DNA of 12,249 bases from Thermofilum sp. (GCA_020832965.1 JAJHRM010000055.1:1-12249), one strand, 5' to 3'. Shown: positions 1 to 5,505, counted from the stretch's first letter. Translations and numbers: made by a program. Notes: generated from the sequence alone by a model not told the origin.

Positions 1-438
1 GTCATAAAGGAGCCAAAAATAGTTGCTGGAGGAGGCGCTGTTGAAGTCGAGCTTGCAATGAGGTTGCGAGACTTTTCAAGGACTCTTCCGAGCAGAGAGC
101 AGCTGGCAGTGCAAAAGTATGCAGATGCACTTGAAAGCCTGGTTGGCACCCTGGTTCAAAACGCCGGGGAAGACCCGGTCACTGTGCTAGCTGAACTCAA
201 GTCCAGGCACGCCAAGGGTGAGAGATGGGCAGGCATCAACGCTTACACAGGCAAAATTGAGGACATGCTTAACCTAGGTATAGCCGAGCCCGCCCTGGTG
301 AAGAAGCAAGTCCTTAAGTCAGCAACCGAGGCTGCAATAATGATTCTGAGGATCGACGACATTATAGCTGCACAGCCTCCAAAATCCAAGGAAAAGGAAA
401 AGAAGCCCGGCGGAGAAGAGGAGAAGCCAGAATTTTAA
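1..438 (+). CDS. ths: Thermosome (group II chaperonin) subunit, C-terminal part
   Basis: This is the 3' end of a gene that begins upstream of the window; the frame is open from base 1 to a TAA at 436-438 (145 codons). The group II chaperonin signature GGGAVE lies at visible residues 10-15, followed by the family's C-terminal equatorial segment: ELAMRLRDFSRTLPSREQL, then an NAYTGKIEDM motif, EPALVKKQVLKSATEAA and MILRIDDIIAA. Thermosomes form double-ring cytosolic complexes that fold proteins using ATP. The tail after IDDIIAA is lysine- and glutamate-rich rather than a GGM repeat. A Met codon at 58 is internal and not the start, because conserved residues precede it in frame. Subunit type (alpha, beta or other) cannot be decided from this part. 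Family assignment is near certain. Confidence 0.95.
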   Translation, partial: VIKEPKIVAGGGAVEVELAMRLRDFSRTLPSREQLAVQKYADALESLVGTLVQNAGEDPVTVLAELKSRHAKGERWAGINAYTGKIEDMLNLGIAEPALVKKQVLKSATEAAIMILRIDDIIAAQPPKSKEKEKKPGGEEEKPEF

Positions 439-462
439 GACAGCCACTCCTAAACGACAAGC

Positions 463-478
463 TTAAATAATATATATT
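463..478 (+). promoter_or_regulatory. TATA box of rpoK
   Basis: The AT-rich stretch TTAAATAATATATATT lies in an otherwise mixed sequence. Its centre is about 26 bases before the rpoK ATG at 496, so transcription would start at or within a couple of bases of the start codon, giving a leaderless mRNA. No Shine-Dalgarno sequence is present in 480-495. Confidence 0.75.
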
Positions 479-495
479 TTGTCTTTCTTGTCCTT

Positions 496-774
496 ATGAT
501 TAGTCAATCCAGCCAAAAAAGTAAATTTGAAATAAAGATTGGTCCCCCATGGCTAACGCGGTTTGAAAGGGCGAAGATCATTGGTATAAGGGCTTTGCAA
601 ATTTCCCTGGGGGCCCCAGTACTAGTAGAGCTTGGCCCGGAAGATACCGACCCAGTACGCATAGCAGAAAAAGAGCTAGAATCAGGGCTCCTACCCATCA
701 TCATTGTTCGTTGGACACCTGAAGGCAAAATCCAAGAAATACCCCTGAAGTACTTAAGGCTGCAGCCACCCTAG
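496..774 (+). CDS. rpoK: DNA-directed RNA polymerase subunit K (Rpb6/omega homologue)
   Basis: A 92-residue protein with the Rpb6/omega fold signature: LTRFERAKIIGIRALQISLGAP at about residues 20-41, then a DPVRIAEKELESGLLPIIIVR block at about 52-72, which matches the RpoK consensus. RpoK clamps the C-terminal end and assembly core of the largest subunit in archaeal RNA polymerase. The length is normal for an archaeal RpoK with a short N-terminal extension (about 15 polar residues). The start at 496 is supported by the TATA box spaced for leaderless transcription. It stands alone here, 58 bases after the thermosome gene and convergent with the 802-1146 gene, while other polymerase subunits are encoded 5 kb away in the same direction. 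The stop codon overlaps a 12-base palindrome. Confidence 0.93.
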   Translation: MISQSSQKSKFEIKIGPPWLTRFERAKIIGIRALQISLGAPVLVELGPEDTDPVRIAEKELESGLLPIIIVRWTPEGKIQEIPLKYLRLQPP

Positions 775-810
775 CGCGCGCTAATGAATATTCGTGCCTT
801 TTTATTCTTT
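772..810. terminator. Palindrome plus T-rich tract between convergent genes
   Basis: A perfect 12-base palindrome, TAGCGCGCGCTA (772-783), overlaps the rpoK stop codon. It is followed on the + strand by a T-rich run (about 799-810, CTTTTTATTCTTT), a typical archaeal terminator context for rpoK. The T tract overlaps the last codons of the convergent gene. The role is inferred from position and base composition only. Confidence 0.4.
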
Positions 811-1146
811 ATGAACCTTGATTATTTTCCCTGAAACTTCCACTGTGAAAAAGTCGCCTATACTCGGCTTCTCAGCGAAACTTTCCCACTCTTCTTCAGT
901 TAAGACCACAGTGGCGCGCGGGACTCTCATAACATTAGATGAGAGACCAGGCATCATTCGCATAACTTGTGAGATTATTGGAGCAATCTCTCTCCCAATC
1001 TCGCTCTCGTCCTTTTGAATAATGACAGGCCCCGGAAGCTCTCTCTCCTCAGTAAGCTCCAGCCTAATCAGCTTTTCGCCAAATGGCGTATCAACAAGTG
1101 AAATGTTAGTCACCTTTGCCTTGAAAGTTATACTCACCTCGCTCAT
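802..1146 (-). CDS. Small conserved archaeal protein, possibly arcadin-1-like
   Basis: A 114-residue soluble protein with no signal peptide, membrane segment or cysteine. It has a beta-rich N-terminus (SITFKAKVTNISLVDTPFG), an acidic strand-turn segment, a central PGPVIIQ loop, a methionine-rich helix (ISQVMRMMPGLSS, about residues 58-70), a VPRATVVLTEEEWESF segment and a C-terminal beta pair ending in VEVSGKIIKVHKE. Length, composition and the LTEEEW-type motif remind me of arcadin-1, a small protein encoded near crenactin in Thermoproteales. This resemblance is from memory, is weak, and no crenactin gene is in view. The ATG at 1144-1146 is chosen because a TATA box lies about 30 bases upstream, which gives a near-leaderless transcript. 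Coding itself is well supported by promoter placement and an uninterrupted frame; the function is uncertain. Confidence 0.6.
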   Translation of the reverse strand: MSEVSITFKAKVTNISLVDTPFGEKLIRLELTEERELPGPVIIQKDESEIGREIAPIISQVMRMMPGLSSNVMRVPRATVVLTEEEWESFAEKPSIGDFFTVEVSGKIIKVHKE

Positions 1147-1169
1147 AAGTACAAGTTATATTGCTTGAC

Positions 1170-1181
1170 ACCTTTAAGCAT
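1170..1181 (-). promoter_or_regulatory. TATA box of the 802-1146 gene
   Basis: Read on the minus strand the sequence is TGCTTAAAGG, a crenarchaeal-type TATA element centred about 30 bases before the ATG at 1146. That implies a start site within about 5 bases of the start codon. No Shine-Dalgarno sequence lies between. Confidence 0.55.
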
Positions 1182-1335
1182 TTCGAGTATCCCTACTTGC
1201 CCCCATAGCCCTACGCGGGGAGTTGTTAGAGGTGTGCCAACTACGCATATGAAGAATTAAGACACGGCTTGAAGCAGAAATATCTGGGATGGCGGGCAGC
1301 GCTCCTCGAGTTCGCGGAAAGCCCCGCTCCCACAA

Positions 1336-1347
1336 AAAATTTAAACC
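1336..1347 (+). promoter_or_regulatory. TATA box of tRNA-Thr
   Basis: AAAATTTAAACC lies centred about 28 bases before the first base of the tRNA at 1371. This is the normal archaeal spacing for a tRNA with almost no 5' leader. Confidence 0.7.
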
Positions 1348-1392
1348 AGCAAGAAAAACATTTCCTCGAAGCCCCGGTAGCTCAGCCGGTGG

Positions 1393-1408
1393 ACAATGGC
1401 AGGCCGGC
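1393..1408 (+). other. tRNA-Thr intron 1, position 22/23
   Basis: A 16-nt intron (ACAATGGCAGGCCGGC). A 4-bp helix CGGT (1387-1390) with GCCG (1403-1406), including one G-U pair, is flanked by 3-nt bulges GG^A and GC^A. This is the bulge-helix-bulge layout cut by archaeal splicing endonuclease. The outer exon helix is only two pairs, so the motif is relaxed. Excision brings GG next to AGCG and completes the D stem. Confidence 0.7.
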
Positions 1409-1412
1409 AGCG

Positions 1413-1428
1413 TCGGTGTGCGCTGCGC
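1413..1428 (+). other. tRNA-Thr intron 2, position 26/27
   Basis: A 16-nt intron (TCGGTGTGCGCTGCGC). The central helix is GCAG (1407-1410) with CTGC (1423-1426), the bulges are CG^T and GC^T, and the outer helix is GGCCG (1402-1406) with CGGCC (1430-1434). That is a full bulge-helix-bulge, but its outer helix lies inside intron 1. The intron and the following exon both begin TCGG; only the 26/27 register fits the motif. Confidence 0.7.
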
Positions 1429-1439
1429 TCGGCCTTGTA

Positions 1440-1464
1440 AGGCCATGAGAAGGGGGTTCGAGTG
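1440..1464 (+). other. tRNA-Thr intron 3, canonical position 37/38
   Basis: A 25-nt intron directly after A37. The anticodon-loop bases CTTG (1434-1437) pair with CGAG (1459-1462), with one G-U pair, between bulges TA^A and TG^A. The anticodon stem forms the outer helix. This is a textbook bulge-helix-bulge. Confidence 0.85.
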
Positions 1465-1532
1465 AGCCGAAGGTCCCGGGTTCAAATCCCGGCCGGGGCT
1501 CCATGAACAGTCTGCTGCACGCTCTTGTGGAG

Positions 1533-1543
1533 AGGATAAATAC
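1533..1543 (+). promoter_or_regulatory. TATA box upstream of the C/D-box RNA candidate
   Basis: AGGATAAATAC is centred about 26 bases before the C box at 1565, which would place the RNA 5' end at the C box itself. There is no coding start at the matching distance. Confidence 0.45.
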
Positions 1544-1564
1544 CCCCTGAACTCTTTAGATTCG

Positions 1565-1614
1565 ATGATGAGTGACTTGCCGAGAGAATAATGATCGGAC
1601 GGCACAAAGGCTGA
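1565..1614 (+). ncRNA. Candidate C/D-box guide sRNA
   Basis: A consensus C box, ATGATGA (1565-1571), is followed 39 bases later by a consensus D box, CTGA (1611-1614). The 50-nt span is typical for archaeal C/D-box 2'-O-methylation guides. Internal boxes are degenerate: a C'-like ATGATCG at 1591-1597 preceded by a D'-like GAGA at 1584-1587. With those, the spacings are 12 (C to D'), 3 (D' to C') and 13 (C' to D), close to the usual 12-nt guide geometry. The D guide would be 1598-1610 (GACGGCACAAAGG), with the targeted base pairing to A1606. A TATA box at the right distance supports transcription. Against it, no clear terminal stem is visible, D' is weak, and the 3' end overlaps the edge of a decayed TnpB gene. 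Confidence 0.45.
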
Positions 1615-1784
1615 AGTACTAGCGCGCAGGTGTCAACGCGGCGCTGAACATCCTGAAACGCACGGGGAAGGTTTCCAGCGGGGTTCAGGACAAAAACGTA
1701 CGTCGTCACCACAAGAGGGGTAAGCCGGTCAAGGCGGAGCAAGGATCTGGCGGCTACCGACCACGCGGAGAAAAGGCGGGGTGA
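1611..1784 (+). pseudogene. TnpB (IS200/IS605-type OrfB) C-terminal remnant
   Basis: Frame translation gives LKY, a TAG stop at 1620-1622, RAG, then VNAALNILKRTGK and a basic Gly/Arg/Lys-rich tail ending at TGA 1782-1784. The VNAALNIL block is the hallmark C-terminal RuvC motif of TnpB, normally preceded by the catalytic aspartate (DVNAALNIL). Here that codon is GGT (Gly). No N-terminal domain, zinc-ribbon cysteine set, tnpA or clear element ends are present, and no more than about 60 codons survive from a gene normally near 400. A lone TGC codon in the same frame at 1578 could be a trace of the zinc ribbon. The remnant sits just after tRNA-Thr and convergent with glyS. Recognition rests on one motif plus the basic tail, but the motif is distinctive. 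Confidence 0.65.
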
Positions 1785-1802
1785 CGGAGTGGCACGTAAG
1801 CA

Positions 1803-3296
1803 CTAGCAGGAATTAATCATGCTTAGAAGCCTCTCGGGTAGTTTCTCGACGTATTCTCTTGTTTGCTGCCTGGTATCTCGAAATCGAATTGTTACGGTGT
1901 TGTCGACCATTGTTTGACCGTCTACCGTGATCGAGAAGGGTACACCTATCTCGTCCGCTTTTGCGTAGCGCTTACCAATGCTCCCATCGTCGTCGTAGTA
2001 GCATCTAATGAAGGGTCGTAGCTTCTTGTAAATTTCCCGTGCTTTAATGTCCAACCCGTCGCGCCTCACTAGGGGGAATACCGCAACTTTGTATGGTGCA
2101 ATCTTTGGCTTTAAGCGTAAGTAGGTTCGCTTCTCCTCCCTCACGTAGGAATCGGTGAGAACAGCCATTATTACCCTCTCTAGACCAAAGGATGGCTCAA
2201 TGACATAGGGCACCACTGCTTTTCCATCATCAACGATGTGCAAAGCCTCTCCGCTAAACTCGATGTGCCGCCGTAAGTCGTAGTCTGACCTGTTCGATAT
2301 GCCCTCTATCTCCTTCCAACCCATGTACGGGAAGAAGTACTCGATATCGAATGTCTGCACAGCATAGTGGGCTAGCTCTGCCTTCACATGTTCTCTCACA
2401 CGTAGCCGCTCAGGGCGTATTCCTAGATTTAAAAGCCATTTTAGAGACTCGCCTATCCAGTAAGCATGCCACTCGCACTTGATAATCCCACTCCTAACGG
2501 CATCTCCCAGTGAGATCCTTCTGGCCTCGTTTACACCCTCTTCCTGAGCCTCGGCTGGCAGAAGATTTACCTCTAGGCTTGAAACTTCTTCAAACCTATG
2601 GCAGTAATTGATTTTCTCAGGATTAACGAAGAACTCGATCTCCATTTGAGTAAATTCCCGAAGTCTGAAGAGAAAATTCCTCGGGGATATCTCGTTTCTA
2701 AAAGCTTTACCTATCTGGGCAACACCAAAAGGAAGAGTTGCCCCCATGCTGAAGACGACGTTTTTAAAGTTCGTGAATATTAATTGGGCAGTCTCGGGCC
2801 TAAGGTAGGCGTTAATGCTCCTTCGAGGTCCAACCCCCACGCTGAACATCAGGTTAAACTTCTGGGGCTCGGAGAGTCTCCCACCACACGCAGGACACCT
2901 AACGTTATGCTCCTCTATCAATTTCTCGAGGGTAGCAACAGAATAATCCGAGACCTTTACACCCAGGTCTTCGAGCAGATGATCAGCCCTGTACTCGGTG
3001 CCGCAACGCGTGCAGACAACGATGTAGTCAATAAAGCTCTCCACATGCCCGCTTGCCTCCCACGTCTTCGGATGAGTTACGATAGCCCCGTCAATCCCGT
3101 AGATGTCATCCCGCGTCTCCACAAACCACCTCCACCAGTCATTCAAAATATTCCTGGCAAGCTCCACTCCAAGAGGACCGTAGTCGAAAAAACCCGACAA
3201 GCCACCATAGATCCTGCCTGACGGAAAAACAAACCCCCTCCTCAAGCAAAGATCAGCGAGCTCGTCCAGAGTAACCTCGCTGCTCTCCCCGGGCAT
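1803..3296 (-). CDS. glyS: Glycyl-tRNA synthetase (class II, archaeal/eukaryotic alpha2 type)
   Basis: A 497-residue cytosolic enzyme that charges tRNA-Gly using ATP. The N-terminal RIYGGLSGFFDYGPLG (28-43) is the GlyRS signature, followed by motif-1-type sequence. Two CxxC pairs (C95/C98 and C134/C137) probably bind zinc. RPETAQ is at 166-171, motif 2 at 199-223 (FRNEISPRNFLFRLREFTQ), EGISNRSDYDL at 331-341, and motif 3 with its class II arginine at 367-380 (EPSFGLERVIMAVL). The anticodon-binding domain spans about 402-497. The length is on the short side for archaeal GlyRS, with a compact region between motifs 2 and 3, but all catalytic motifs are present. The ATG at 3296 fits a TATA box about 38 bases upstream, leaving a leader of roughly a dozen bases with no strong Shine-Dalgarno sequence. 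Confidence 0.96.
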   Translation of the reverse strand: MPGESSEVTLDELADLCLRRGFVFPSGRIYGGLSGFFDYGPLGVELARNILNDWWRWFVETRDDIYGIDGAIVTHPKTWEASGHVESFIDYIVVCTRCGTEYRADHLLEDLGVKVSDYSVATLEKLIEEHNVRCPACGGRLSEPQKFNLMFSVGVGPRRSINAYLRPETAQLIFTNFKNVVFSMGATLPFGVAQIGKAFRNEISPRNFLFRLREFTQMEIEFFVNPEKINYCHRFEEVSSLEVNLLPAEAQEEGVNEARRISLGDAVRSGIIKCEWHAYWIGESLKWLLNLGIRPERLRVREHVKAELAHYAVQTFDIEYFFPYMGWKEIEGISNRSDYDLRRHIEFSGEALHIVDDGKAVVPYVIEPSFGLERVIMAVLTDSYVREEKRTYLRLKPKIAPYKVAVFPLVRRDGLDIKAREIYKKLRPFIRCYYDDDGSIGKRYAKADEIGVPFSITVDGQTMVDNTVTIRFRDTRQQTREYVEKLPERLLSMINSC

Positions 3297-3328
3297 TTCT
3301 GTCTCACTTACCCTCTAAAGCAACGATG

Positions 3329-3339
3329 TTTTTTAAAGA
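3329..3339 (-). promoter_or_regulatory. TATA box of glyS
   Basis: The minus strand reads TCTTTAAAAAA, centred about 38 bases before the glyS ATG. The expected start site near 3308 would leave a leader of about 12 bases. Confidence 0.55.
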
Positions 3340-3357
3340 CTACGCTAGGCATTCACA

Positions 3358-3377
3358 GCGCGCGCCACAAGCGCGCC
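3358..3377. terminator. GC-only inverted repeat between tRNA-Val and glyS
   Basis: GCGCGC at 3358-3363 and at 3371-3376 can form a 6-bp stem around a 7-base loop, 9 bases beyond the encoded CCA of tRNA-Val and 20 bases before the glyS TATA box. It could limit read-through from the tRNA into glyS, or act in 3' processing. No T-run follows at once, so the terminator reading is weak. Confidence 0.25.
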
Positions 3378-3388
3378 TGTTCTGATGG

Positions 3389-3482
3389 TGGGCCCGCCGG
3401 GATTCGAACCCGGGACCTCCGCCGCTCCTAGGATCACACATACCTTGTGAGGGCGACATCCTAACCACTGGACGACGGGCCC
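3389..3482 (-). tRNA. tRNA-Val(CAC) with one intron
   Basis: On the minus strand the acceptor GGGCCCG/CGGGCCC pairs perfectly. The D stem is GTCC/GGAT, the T arm is CCGGG-TTCGAAT-CCCGG, the discriminator is A73, and CCA is encoded at 3386-3388. The anticodon stem TCGCC (3456-3452) pairs with GGCGG (3423-3419) with one U-G pair, and the anticodon CAC is at 3449-3447. Removing a 21-nt intron at 37/38 gives a 73-nt tRNA with anticodon loop CTCACAC. A TATA box lies upstream at the expected distance. Confidence 0.93.
3425..3445 (-). other. tRNA-Val intron, position 37/38
   Basis: A 21-nt intron between A37 (3446) and C38 (3424). Loop bases CTCA (32-35) pair with intron TAGG with three of four pairs (one C-A mismatch), and the 3' bulge is AG^C. 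The bulge-helix-bulge is therefore slightly relaxed. The boundaries are set mainly by the need for a 7-base anticodon loop. Confidence 0.75.
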
Positions 3483-3511
3483 TACATAATCAAAGAAGAA
3501 ATCTTGGCTGG

Positions 3512-3525
3512 GTTTTATATTTTTT
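3512..3525 (-). promoter_or_regulatory. TATA box of tRNA-Val
   Basis: The minus strand reads AAAAAATATAAAAC, centred about 36 bases before the tRNA 5' end at 3482. This leaves a leader of roughly 10 bases to be removed by RNase P. Confidence 0.65.
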
Positions 3526-3690
3526 GGGGTGTTTTTCCGCGGGTTCGAGCAGCCTTCGCGTGCGTATTACTTGAAGTCAAGAGAGATGATAGCTCAGCTC
3601 TAAAAACATTTGCGTGCTCTGTGAGGTGCGGTGCACAAGCATAAAAGTAGGTGTGCAGCTAACATTTGTGGTGTTTCGCGTATGCGCGGC

Positions 3691-5457
3691 TCACCTGGGT
3701 AAAGCATATATGATTAACGGTGGTAGTAGGTATAACGTTAAAGCGACTGTTACTATGCCAAATAGCATTCCATAGAGGAGTAGTGTCTTGATCCTAACCT
3801 TCCCCGTGCCAAACACTATTGCTGAGGGTGGCGTTGATATTGGTAGCGCTACGGCGGTGTCTAGAGCAAGCGTTGAAAGTATGACAACAAGGGCTGCACC
3901 GCTCTCTGGTTTTAAGCCTAGTGCTGGTCCTATGACGTAGCCCACCGGAGCTACTATTGGGCATAAGAACGCGACTCCGGCAGTGTGGCTAGACATGAAT
4001 GTTCCTAGCATTAACGAGCTTAAGCCTACAAGCCATATCAGCACTGTGGGCGCGACCATGTAAGGCGTGAAGAGCTGAACCAGGGCGTCAGAGAACCCTG
4101 TATCCACAAGACCTCTGCCAAGCGTTAAGCCTCCCCCCATCAGGATAACAATGTCCCAGCCAAGGCTCTTAATGTCCTTGGCCTTGAGAACTCCCAGCGT
4201 CAGGAAAACCAGCAAGCCCAGCATTCCGGCAACACCAGTCTTTATACCGTGTATTGACTCTGTTACCCACATGCCGACCAGGAACAGTATACCTACCAAC
4301 CCCAGAACCTCACCCCTACTCCACCTAGCGCCCCCCTCATGTGCGGCGACAAATCTCTTTAACCTCGCTCTAACAACCTCAGCCTCCCTAGCTCCTGCAA
4401 CCCTGTACATGAGCAGGAATGTTACGTAGGCGATAACAGCTGAAAGAGCGAAGTATGGCAACCCCCACATGACCCAGTTCGAGAACGTGATAACGTGGGC
4501 ACTGTACACATTTGTGTTTAGGTAGCCGCCTGCAATTAGGTTAGGTGGCGTACCTACTAAAGTTGCTGAGCCTCCTATTGTTGTTCCCACAGCTAACCCT
4601 GCCAAAACAAGTTCGTAGAGTTTTGTGTCCTCTATCCCGGCTCCGGAAGCTAGAGAAGCAACTATTGGTAAAAGCAAGTACGTGGCGCTTGTATTACTCA
4701 TCCACATGCTAATAAAGCCCCCGATCAGCATTGTACTTAGGAATAATGATGACGGTGATTCGGCGAGAGACCTTAATGCGCTGGCGATCCTCATGCCAAG
4801 GCCGGTATTCTTAATTACTAGCTCCAAGGCGCTTCCAGCCAAGAACACCAGGCATGTATCCGACATGTAGAGTGTAAATGGCTCAGCAAGTGTTATGGCG
4901 CCAGCCAGGTACAGCGCTAGGGTGAGATAGATGCTAGTGACTACAAATGGTATTATAGAGCTTCCAATGAAGAGTATTACCGCAGACCCAAAGATGAATG
5001 CTGCCTCCTTCGTTCTGTAAAGGGTCTTAATAGTGAACTTTGCCTCACCTCTAACTTTATCGAAGCTGAGAGGTACGTAGGCGAAGCTGTAGCCACCTGG
5101 TGATACAAGCACAAGCCGGAGCCTCACTCTTTCGTAATCCACTCCACTAGCATTTAGCAACACACCTACGTTAAAGGTTCTAGCGAGCTTAACACCGTCA
5201 ACCTCAGGTACAGACAACTTCACGTATGTTTCTACACCACACACCCTCACCCGCTCAGTCTTGGCAACCGCTTTAGAACCCTTCCCTATAGTAAAGTTGA
5301 ATAGAACAACTTCTTCTTCACCATCACACCCTATGTGCAGCGCACCTCTATAGACGCCCTCGCCCATAACTGGCGTTATATAGTAAAGAAGCAAACCTAT
5401 CATCACGGCGGCGACTACAAGAATAATTAACGACGTTGCTTTTTTATCTAGAGGCAT
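3691..5457 (-). CDS. DASS/SLC13-type divalent anion transporter with N-terminal extracytoplasmic domain
   Basis: A 588-residue membrane protein of the divalent anion:sodium symporter family (relatives carry di/tricarboxylates, sulfate or phosphate). One membrane segment (about 8-28) is followed by a soluble, beta-rich domain (about 32-148) with two cysteines, C44 and C73, then about ten hydrophobic segments from 150 to the end. Family motifs are duplicated as expected: SNTSAT (254-259) with GTPPNL (302-307), and SSHTAG (489-494) with STPPSA (541-546). In characterised DASS carriers both SNT motifs contact sodium and substrate; here the second has His in place of Asn. The N-terminal domain between the first membrane helix and the transporter core is not usual for the family. 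The substrate cannot be told. The gene is monocistronic, with no neighbouring metabolic genes as clues. The start is backed by a GGAGG run just before the ATG. Confidence 0.88.
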   Translation of the reverse strand: MPLDKKATSLIILVVAAVMIGLLLYYITPVMGEGVYRGALHIGCDGEEEVVLFNFTIGKGSKAVAKTERVRVCGVETYVKLSVPEVDGVKLARTFNVGVLLNASGVDYERVRLRLVLVSPGGYSFAYVPLSFDKVRGEAKFTIKTLYRTKEAAFIFGSAVILFIGSSIIPFVVTSIYLTLALYLAGAITLAEPFTLYMSDTCLVFLAGSALELVIKNTGLGMRIASALRSLAESPSSLFLSTMLIGGFISMWMSNTSATYLLLPIVASLASGAGIEDTKLYELVLAGLAVGTTIGGSATLVGTPPNLIAGGYLNTNVYSAHVITFSNWVMWGLPYFALSAVIAYVTFLLMYRVAGAREAEVVRARLKRFVAAHEGGARWSRGEVLGLVGILFLVGMWVTESIHGIKTGVAGMLGLLVFLTLGVLKAKDIKSLGWDIVILMGGGLTLGRGLVDTGFSDALVQLFTPYMVAPTVLIWLVGLSSLMLGTFMSSHTAGVAFLCPIVAPVGYVIGPALGLKPESGAALVVILSTLALDTAVALPISTPPSAIVFGTGKVRIKTLLLYGMLFGIVTVALTLYLLPPLIIYALPR

Positions 5458-5469
5458 GCTCCTCCCCCC
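5458..5469 (-). promoter_or_regulatory. Shine-Dalgarno run before the transporter start
   Basis: The minus strand reads GGGGGGAGGAGC immediately before the ATG at 5457. The GGAGG core is strong but only about 3 bases from the start codon, closer than usual. It contrasts with the leaderless or weak-leader starts of rpoK, glyS and the 802-1146 gene. Confidence 0.55.
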
Positions 5470-5505
5470 GAATACGCTGGCGACTCACTAAACACACGTG
5501 GCGAG

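Larger units (their letters stand above)
1371..1500 (+). tRNA. tRNA-Thr(UGU) with three introns
   Basis: The acceptor arms GCCCCGG (1371-1377) and CCGGGGC (1493-1499) pair perfectly, and the T arm CCGGG-TTCAAAT-CCCGG (1476-1492) is intact. The discriminator is T1500, as in archaeal tRNA-Thr, and CCA is encoded at 1501-1503. The anticodon stem is TCGGC (1429-1433) with GCCGA (1466-1470), and the anticodon TGT is at 1436-1438. As written the D arm does not fold. Removing 1393-1408, 1413-1428 and 1440-1464 (16, 16 and 25 nt) gives a standard 73-nt cloverleaf with D stem GCTC/GAGC and an 8-base D loop. These introns sit at positions 22/23, 26/27 and 37/38. Positions are deduced by hand-folding; the first two splice sites are the less certain. 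Confidence 0.9.

Noticed and set aside
1183..1335. Possible second small RNA between the 802-1146 promoter and tRNA-Thr (ATGAAGA near 1249, hairpin AGTTG/CAACT)
   Set aside because: No consensus C box, no CTGA at proper spacing, and no suitably placed TATA box. Treated as promoter-flanking spacer.
1174..1605. Minus-strand reading frame of 143 codons across tRNA-Thr
   Set aside because: Its only familiar peptide, GRDLNPGPS, is the antisense of a tRNA T arm and acceptor, a common annotation artefact. It has no promoter or ribosome binding site.
2784..3221. Plus-strand frame of 145 codons opposite glyS
   Set aside because: It lies wholly within the strongly supported GlyRS gene, shows no recognisable domain, and looks like a shadow of the coding strand.
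3526..3690. Intergenic stretch between tRNA-Val and the transporter, with a C-box-like GATGATA and a TATA-like GCATAAAAG
   Set aside because: The C-box match is imperfect, there is no D box at a usable distance on the same strand, and no gene follows the TATA-like site. I see nothing supportable here.
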